A DNA stretch of 64,000 nucleotides from Sipunculus nudus (Eukaryota > Annelida > Sipuncula > Golfingiida > Sipunculidae): contig CM049309.1 of the NCBI GenBank assembly GCA_026874595.1, positions 12,698,576 to 12,762,575 of the forward strand. The letters run 5' to 3'. This document shows, piece by piece, positions 57,878 through 64,000 of the stretch. Below the pieces are notes generated by a model. The model worked only from the letters and a program-made list of their open reading frames with translations, did not search any database and was not told the origin of the DNA. A program made the position numbers and the translations under genes. Positions within the stretch are counted from its first letter, which is position 1, and each line of letters starts with the position of its first letter.

Positions 57878-59680
57878 CTTGATTATCATTACCAGTGCTC
57901 AGTTAAGGGAAATGACTTCAAACGGAGACTTAAACAATCGCAATGTTCTTGCAGTGTAACAGTGAGAAGATTATTACTCGGAGACCGCATTTAAATGCAG
58001 TTCAGAAAAGAGGGACAATCATCATTAATTCATGCAGTCGCTGGTATTTTGCCGCTGTTGCGCTGAAACTAAACAACCATTTTAATTATCCTAGTGATAC
58101 ATAATAAAATAACAACAATTCAGTACAAGTACACGTGATGAGGTTTATTTAACAGGTTTGACTCAAGTGAATAATATTTTTTAATGAATTCTTTTTGGGC
58201 CGATTCGAAAAAAAAAATCTTATCTTCTCGTAATGATTTCTATTTTATGTGCTCCTCGATTAGAATTATAAAGGGTGACACTAAAATTACCATTTTAAAC
58301 GTAAAATGTTCGAAAGATTTTTGGCTATTTTTTTTTTTTTTTTTTTTTAGGCTCATGGATTGACAGCGGTGATGTCATCCGGTGTGGGCGAAGTAACCAG
58401 CGACTAGGATAACCGCTGAGGAAACAGCTTCCGTAACTGACAGGCTTTAATAAATTAACAACTATATTTGTTCTCTTCTCACACACACATTCACGCGCGC
58501 ACATGCAGTGAATCAATTTTTAATATATTAATGCGCAAGATAAGAATAAAGAGATATATACATATCACCAATTAACATATATATTTTACTGCAGTGTCGC
58601 TGAATATACGTCAGGTGAAGACATCATGCAGTTCTTACATCAAACATTGCCGGCAGTCTGACCGACACGCACATGCATGTAAAAGTTTAAACAAACCAAA
58701 ATGAGTCGTCAAGAAAAATCGACAAGTAACATCCAAAAATGTAGTTACCAATAAAAATACATTTTAACCAATACCTGCAGAAATAAAAAAAAATTTCCTA
58801 ACCGCTTTGATGTAATACCGAGCAAAAGATCAAAGGCTGTTGTTTGTAAATTTGATGAAATTCGGAATTTTATTTTTGGTTCACCAAAGGCAATATCAAA
58901 ACGATAATGTTATCAAAAATAACTCCGACAAATTCACATGGCATTTTTATGTGTGACATTGAAAGTTTGGGTTGAGTTACAGAATTAATCGGAAACGAGC
59001 TCGATATACAGGAAAGCGGCCCTTCATTTTCATGTTCCGCTGCACTCTTGTAAAGGCCGAGGATTAATTTGCGGGAACAACTTTTGTTTTGCTATTGTAC
59101 CGGTACAAAAGGCGACTTTGTCTGGGCCTGCGTATTCAGAAAACGAGATATCCTGGGTTCCATCATCTTTTAATAGTGGGCTTTATATTTTGCGGGATTT
59201 ATTTCACGAGCCCCGGGCAAAGACTGCAACAAAGTATTCATGTTCGGAAAGCGCGTACTGCATTGAGTCTCTATATATATAGTCTCTTGTATTGATAATG
59301 ATGTAATCGCATGATTTTAATAAGGAAAATGGGTTACCAGAATTCGTAACAGACAGGATTTTCTCCATATTTATTGAAGATAAATGACAATAATATCTGA
59401 CAGTGGGTTGAAAATATTTATTATAATATAATTGAATATGTCAAGCAAATGAAATAGTTTATGTAGCAACAATATTGACATAACCCGCAACAATTTACAT
59501 GTACACAAGGATGTTAGAAAAATATTGTTATTTTAGTGGATCAACACGTAAAAGCACCGAGTGCACGAAATATAAGCAAATACATAGATGTAATATATTA
59601 TAGCACCTAAAGAGTTGTGAACCTAATATTTGAGGCGCTGCTCATGCAGCAGGCATGCAGAATGTCCTCTGGAAATTAGG

Positions 59681-60883
59681 TTAAAAAGAAAACTGTTTGT
59701 GAAACTGGCTGAGCACCGTCTGGGTCTGTTCAGCAGGGATGAGGGCCATGAGCTCCAGGGCATCTCTCATTCTCTTGAGCGTTTCATAGTTGTCTCTGCC
59801 CGTGACCGTCAGAGTGAAGACTTCCATATCACCTACTTTCCTCCGCTTGTCCATCGTGGCACCGACCTGCGGAGCCCCAAGACCTGTGGCTTTTCTTTTC
59901 TGGCCCGCCTGTGGACCTGTCTTCTCATCCACCCGACGGTCCCGACCGGGGCAGGCACAGATTCGGACCTCGGCAGACTGTCTGCCCAGCACTTGCCCCT
60001 GGTGTTCCAGCGTGAAGATGACCCTGAGAGGGCGTCTGTTCAGTCCACCCACACAGGAAGAGAAGCACATGAACTGGTAGAGGTTGGTGATCCATTGGTT
60101 ACCCGCTTGTGGTGTCTGATGAGGTATAATGACTGACTGCCTGCGCGTTTCGGGGTCCTCGTAGTACCGGGAAAGTGAATGTTCGCATCGCAGCAGGTGG
60201 GATGGTGCTGGGTGGTTGTCGTTGAACTCGCTTGTACCGGCGTGGTTTGGACATCGGGTGACGATCTCCTGCACGTGTTCCGGTTTGACATAGACAGGCA
60301 TGGCTCTCATAATACTACCGCTGGGAGGTGGGGTGGCCGTGGTGAACTTGACCGGACAAGCAGTGGCCATGCGCACATAGAGTTTATTCAGAGCTGGTGA
60401 GTAGGTCCAGTTGGCAGATTTGGTGTCCTTGACTGGCTGTTCGAAACCCACCTGGAAGCCGTAGTAGCCTGGGTATGCCGTGGCAGACGGCAGGGAGTGC
60501 TGCTGGCCTGTGGCTGGAGAAGCCTGCGGTGACGGGGTTGATTTGGTCAGGGGTACAGGGATTTGCGAGTCCGCTGCTCTGTCACTCATGTCACGTGACG
60601 CATCGGCTTCCAGCAGATCCTGTACGCTGTCGGCATGAGTGTAATATTCTTCGGGATCCGTTTTCAGAAGATCGGCGTGTGGACGGCCGAGAACTCCCTC
60701 CACGTCCGCCGTGCTGAGTGGACAGAGGTCCTCCGAATCCGAACCGGAACTGAGCGAATGCCACAGCTGATCCACCTCATCTGAAACATCGTTTTGCTCG
60801 GTGTCTTCTAGCACAAACGCTGGTTGCTTTTTCGCCGGGCTGGTTTGAAGATTGGTCCGATGATAGTGCATGAATGAAGTCAT
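59681..60883 (-). CDS. p53-family transcription factor, copy 19 (intact, 400 aa)
   Basis: The protein is identical to copies 6 and 11 (D11N, Y31N, T114K, H140Y, I192M, P399S). AATAAA at 59417-59422. Confidence 0.94.
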   Translation of the reverse strand: MTSFMHYHRTNLQTSPAKKQPAFVLEDTEQNDVSDEVDQLWHSLSSGSDSEDLCPLSTADVEGVLGRPHADLLKTDPEEYYTHADSVQDLLEADASRDMSDRAADSQIPVPLTKSTPSPQASPATGQQHSLPSATAYPGYYGFQVGFEQPVKDTKSANWTYSPALNKLYVRMATACPVKFTTATPPPSGSIMRAMPVYVKPEHVQEIVTRCPNHAGTSEFNDNHPAPSHLLRCEHSLSRYYEDPETRRQSVIIPHQTPQAGNQWITNLYQFMCFSSCVGGLNRRPLRVIFTLEHQGQVLGRQSAEVRICACPGRDRRVDEKTGPQAGQKRKATGLGAPQVGATMDKRRKVGDMEVFTLTVTGRDNYETLKRMRDALELMALIPAEQTQTVLSQFHKQFSF

Positions 60884-61209
60884 TTTTTTTTCAGTTATTG
60901 TGAATAGCAGGATGTTGTTATGTGAAAAGCGGCTCGGATACTGCAGTCAATTACGGGAAGTGGGTATATATATTTGACCATTGTATTTAAAGTGATAAGT
61001 ATTTCCTGAAGAGCGGTCAGTTCATAAGGCGTTGTTGAGAGTAGATATCTAGCGCAGTCTGGTACTCGCCATCGCAGAACCTATTGGACACGGTCCATTA
61101 CTCTCAACCCATCACATCACAGGGCGTGGGAGGAATGATTAGGTCGGGGCGCCCGGTGCGGGCAGGGCCGTCCCGGTCCACTGCTTCTCACTCGGAACCG
61201 GGCAAGCCT
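60884..61209 (-). promoter_or_regulatory. Promoter of copy 19
   Basis: TATA element at 60965-60974; perfect p53-family half-site at 61200-61209. Confidence 0.55.
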
Positions 61210-62874
61210 CTTGATTATCATTACCAGTGCTCAGTTAAGGGAAATGACTTCAAACGGAGACTTAAACAATCGCAATGTTCTTGCAGTGTAACAGTGAGAA
61301 GATTATTACTCGGAGACCGCATTTAAATGCAGTTCAGAAAAGAGGGACAATCATCATTAATTCATGCAGTCGCTGGTATTTTGCCGCTGTTGCGCTGAAT
61401 CTAAACAACCATTTTAATTATCCTAGTGATACATAATAAAATAACAACAATTCAGTACAAGTACACGTGATGAGGTTCATTTAACAGGTTTGACTCAAGT
61501 GAATAATATTTTTTTAATGAATTCTATTTGGGCCGAATCGAAAAAAAAATCTTATCTTCTCGTAATGATTTCTATTTTATGTGCTCCTCGATTAGAATTA
61601 TAAAGGGTGACACTAAAACTACCATTTTAAACGTAAAATGTTCGAAAGATTTTTGGCTATTTTTTTTTTTTTTTTTTTTTTTTTAGGCTCATGGATTGAC
61701 AGCGGTGATGTCATCCGGTGTGGGCGAAGTAACCAGCGACTAGGATAACCGCTGAGGAAACAGCTTCCGTAACTGACAGGCTTTAATAAATTAACAACTA
61801 TATTTGTTCTCTTCTCACACACACATTCACGCGCGCACATGCAGTGAATCAATTTTTAATATATTAATGCGCACGATAAGAATAAAGAGATATATACATA
61901 TCACCAATTAACATATATATTTTACTGCAGTGTCGCTGAATATACGTCAGGTGAAGACATCATGCAGTTCTTACATCAAACATTGCCGGCAGTCTGACCG
62001 ACACGCACATGCATGTAAAAGTTTAAACAAACCAAAATGAGTCGTCAAGAAAAATCGACAAGTAACATCCAAAATGCAGTTACCAATAAAAATACATTTT
62101 AACCAATACCTGCAGAAATAAAAAAAAATTTCCTGACCGCTTTGATGTAATACCGAGCAAAAGATCAAAGGCTGTTGTTTGTAAATTTGATGAAATTCGG
62201 AATTTTATTTTTGGTTCACCAAAGGCAATATCAAAACAATAACGTTATCAAAAATAACTCCGACAAATTCACATGGCATTTTTATGTGTGACATTGAAAG
62301 TTTGGGTTGAGTTACAGAATTAATCGGAAACGAGCTCGATATACAGGAAAGCGGCCCTTCATTTTCATGTTCCGCTGCACTCTTGTAAAGGCCGAGGATT
62401 AATTTGCGGGAACAACTTTTGTTTTGCTATTGTACCGGTACAAAAGGCGACTTTGTCTGGGCCTGCGTATTCAGAAAATGAGATATCCTGGGTTCCATCA
62501 TCTTTTAATAGTGGGCTTTATATTTTGCGGGATTTATTTCACGAGCCCCGGGCAAAGACTGCAACAAAGTATTCATGTTCGGAAAGCGCGTACTGCATTG
62601 AGTCTCTATATATATAGTCTCCTGTATTGATAATGATGTAATCGCATGATTTTAATAAGGAAAATGGGTTACCAGAATTCGTAACAGACAGGATTTTCTC
62701 CATATTTATTGAAGATAAATGACAATAATATCTGACAGTGGGTTGAAAATATTTATTATAATATAATTGAATATGTCAAGCAAATGAAATAGTTTATGTA
62801 GCAACAATATTGACATAACCCGCAACAATTTACATGTACACAAGGATGTTAGAAAAATATTGTTATTTTAGTGG

Positions 62875-64000
62875 ATCAACACGTAAAAGCACCGAGTGCA
62901 CGAAATATAAGCAAATACATAGATGTAATATATTATAGCACCTAAAGAGTTGTGAACCTAATATTTGAGGCGCTGCTCATGCAGCAGGCATGCAGAATGT
63001 CCTCTGGAAAATAGGTTAAAAAGGAAACTGTTTGTGAAACTGGCTAAGCACCGTCTGGGTCTGTTCAGCAGGGATGAGGGCCATGAGCTCCAGGGCATCT
63101 CTCATTCTCTTGAGCGTTTCATAGTTGTCTCTGCCCGTGACCGTCAGAGTGAAGACTTCCATATCACCTACTTTCCTCCGCTTGTCCATCGTGGCACCGA
63201 CCTGCGGAGCCCCAAGACCTGTGGCTTTTCTTTTCTGGCCCGCCTGTGGACCTGTCTTCTCATCCACCCGACGGTCCCGACCAGGGGCAGGCACAGATTC
63301 GGACCTCGGCAGACTGTCTGCCCAGCACTTGCCCCTGGTGTTCCAGCGTGAAGATGACCCTGAGAGGGCGTCTGTTCAGTCCACCCACACAGGAAGAGAA
63401 GCACATGAACTGGTAGAGGTTGGTGATCCATTGGTTACCCGCTTGTGGTGTCTGATGAGGTATAATGACTGACTGCCTGCGCGTTTCGGGGTCCTCGTAG
63501 TACCGGGAAAGTGAATGTTCGCATCGCAGCAGGTGGGATGGTGCTGGGTGGTTGTCGTTGAACTCGCTTGTACCGGCGTGGTTTGGACATCGGGTGACGA
63601 TCTCCTGCACGTGTTCCGGTTTGACATAGACAGGCATGGCTCTGATAATACTACCGCTGGGAGGTGGGGTGGCCGTGGTGAACTTGACCGGACAAGCAGT
63701 GGGCATGCGCACATAGAGTTTATTCAGAGCTGGTGAGTAGGTCCAGTTGGCAGATTTGGTGTCCTTGACTGGCTGTTCGAAACCCACCTGGAAGCCGTAG
63801 TGGCCTGGGTATGCCGTGGCAGACGGCAGGGAGTGCTGCTGCCCTGTGGCTGGAGAAGCCTGCGGTGACGGGGTTGATGTGGTCAGGGGTACAGGGATTT
63901 GCGAGTCCGCTGCTCTGTCACTCATGTCACGTGACGCATCGGCTTCCAGCAGATCCTGTACGCTGTCGGCATGAGTGTAATATTCTTCGGGATCCGTTTT
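62875..64000 (-). repeat. Array unit 20 (subfamily F, cut by window edge)
   Basis: The first 1126 bp of a unit matching units 7 and 12. It shows that the array continues to the right. Confidence 0.97.
63016..64000 (-). pseudogene. p53-family gene copy 20, partial, same 1-bp insertion as copies 7 and 12
   Basis: The start codon lies beyond the right edge. The extra A on the plus strand is at 63283, and the shifted frame stops at 63260. A173P is shared with copies 7 and 12. AATAAA at 62752-62757. Confidence 0.93.

Larger units (their letters stand above)
56209..59539 (-). repeat. Array unit 18 (subfamily D)
   Basis: Near-identical to unit 10, 26.67 kb away. T-tract 21 long (58328-58348), against 22. 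A silent C at GACTTCAAAC near 57911, where unit 10 reads GACTTTAAAC. Spacer 57553-59539. Confidence 0.97.
59540..62874 (-). repeat. Array unit 19 (subfamily E)
   Basis: Near-identical to units 6 and 11. T-tract 25 long (61660-61684). One private change, GCTGAATCT near 61393. Spacer 60884-62874. Confidence 0.97.
1..64000 (-). repeat. Tandem array of 20 p53-family gene units (about 3.33 kb each)
   Basis: The same unit recurs head-to-tail with starts at 1, 3335, 6668, 10008, 13359, 16432, 19767, 23110, 26461, 29535, 32867, 36203, 39547, 42880, 46212, 49550, 52880, 56209, 59540 and 62875. I anchored unit starts on the recurring ATCAACACGTAAAAGC word; this anchor is arbitrary because the array is continuous. 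Most units are 3329-3351 bp; units 5 and 9 are 3073 and 3074 bp because of a 255-bp deletion in the gene. Genes are clearly GC-richer than spacers. Neither end of the array is in the window, so the true copy number is at least 20. Confidence 0.99.
55572..64000. repeat. Higher-order block D-E-F, second copy
   Basis: Units 18-19-20 (partial) with the adjoining end of unit 17. The left edge lies between about 55195, where unit 17 is still private, and about 55570, where the ACAATAACG marker of unit 9 appears. The right edge is outside the window. Confidence 0.88.

Noticed and set aside
1-64000. CRISPR array or integrated virus as explanation for the periodicity
   Set aside because: The period is 3.3 kb with a conserved cellular transcription factor gene; there are no short repeats with unique spacers and no viral or transposase genes.

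Overview
The whole window is one tandem array. A unit of about 3.33 kb is repeated head-to-tail 20 times in the same orientation: 19 complete units, and a twentieth cut by the right edge. Nothing unrelated to the unit is visible, and the array runs off both edges. Each unit carries one intronless gene on the minus strand, encoding a 400-residue p53/p63/p73-family transcription factor. It also carries about 2.1 kb of AT-rich spacer with a TATA-containing promoter, a long T-tract and candidate poly(A) signals.

The organism is an animal. The protein has a complete p53-type DNA-binding domain, with all four zinc ligands and the main DNA-contact arginines. Its tetramerisation domain resembles p63/p73 more than vertebrate p53, and there is no SAM domain. 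An invertebrate, possibly a lophotrochozoan such as a mollusc, is my best guess; I cannot name the species. p53-family genes normally have many introns, so a continuous reading frame through the activation, DNA-binding and tetramerisation domains points to a retrocopy that was then amplified. I see no intron-containing parent gene here.

Layout by gene copy (minus strand): copies 1, 3, 4, 6, 8, 10, 11 and 13-19 are open for all 400 codons (14 copies). Copy 2 has an early nonsense codon. Copies 5 and 9 share an 85-codon in-frame deletion plus a nonsense codon. Copies 7, 12 and 20 share a 1-bp insertion that removes the nuclear localisation and tetramerisation regions. Copy 20 is also cut by the window edge.

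The units fall into subfamilies that recur in order, so the array has higher-order structure. Units 3-4-5 correspond to 8 (a 3/4 hybrid)-9, units 6-7 to 11-12, and units 10-11-12 to 18-19-20 about 26.67 kb away. Units 13-17 form a separate group. This is the pattern expected from repeated unequal crossing-over, with broken copies carried along.

If expressed, the locus could supply many near-identical full-length p53-like proteins plus several truncated or DNA-contact-mutant forms. Whether it is expressed, or acts as a gene-bearing satellite, cannot be decided from sequence alone.
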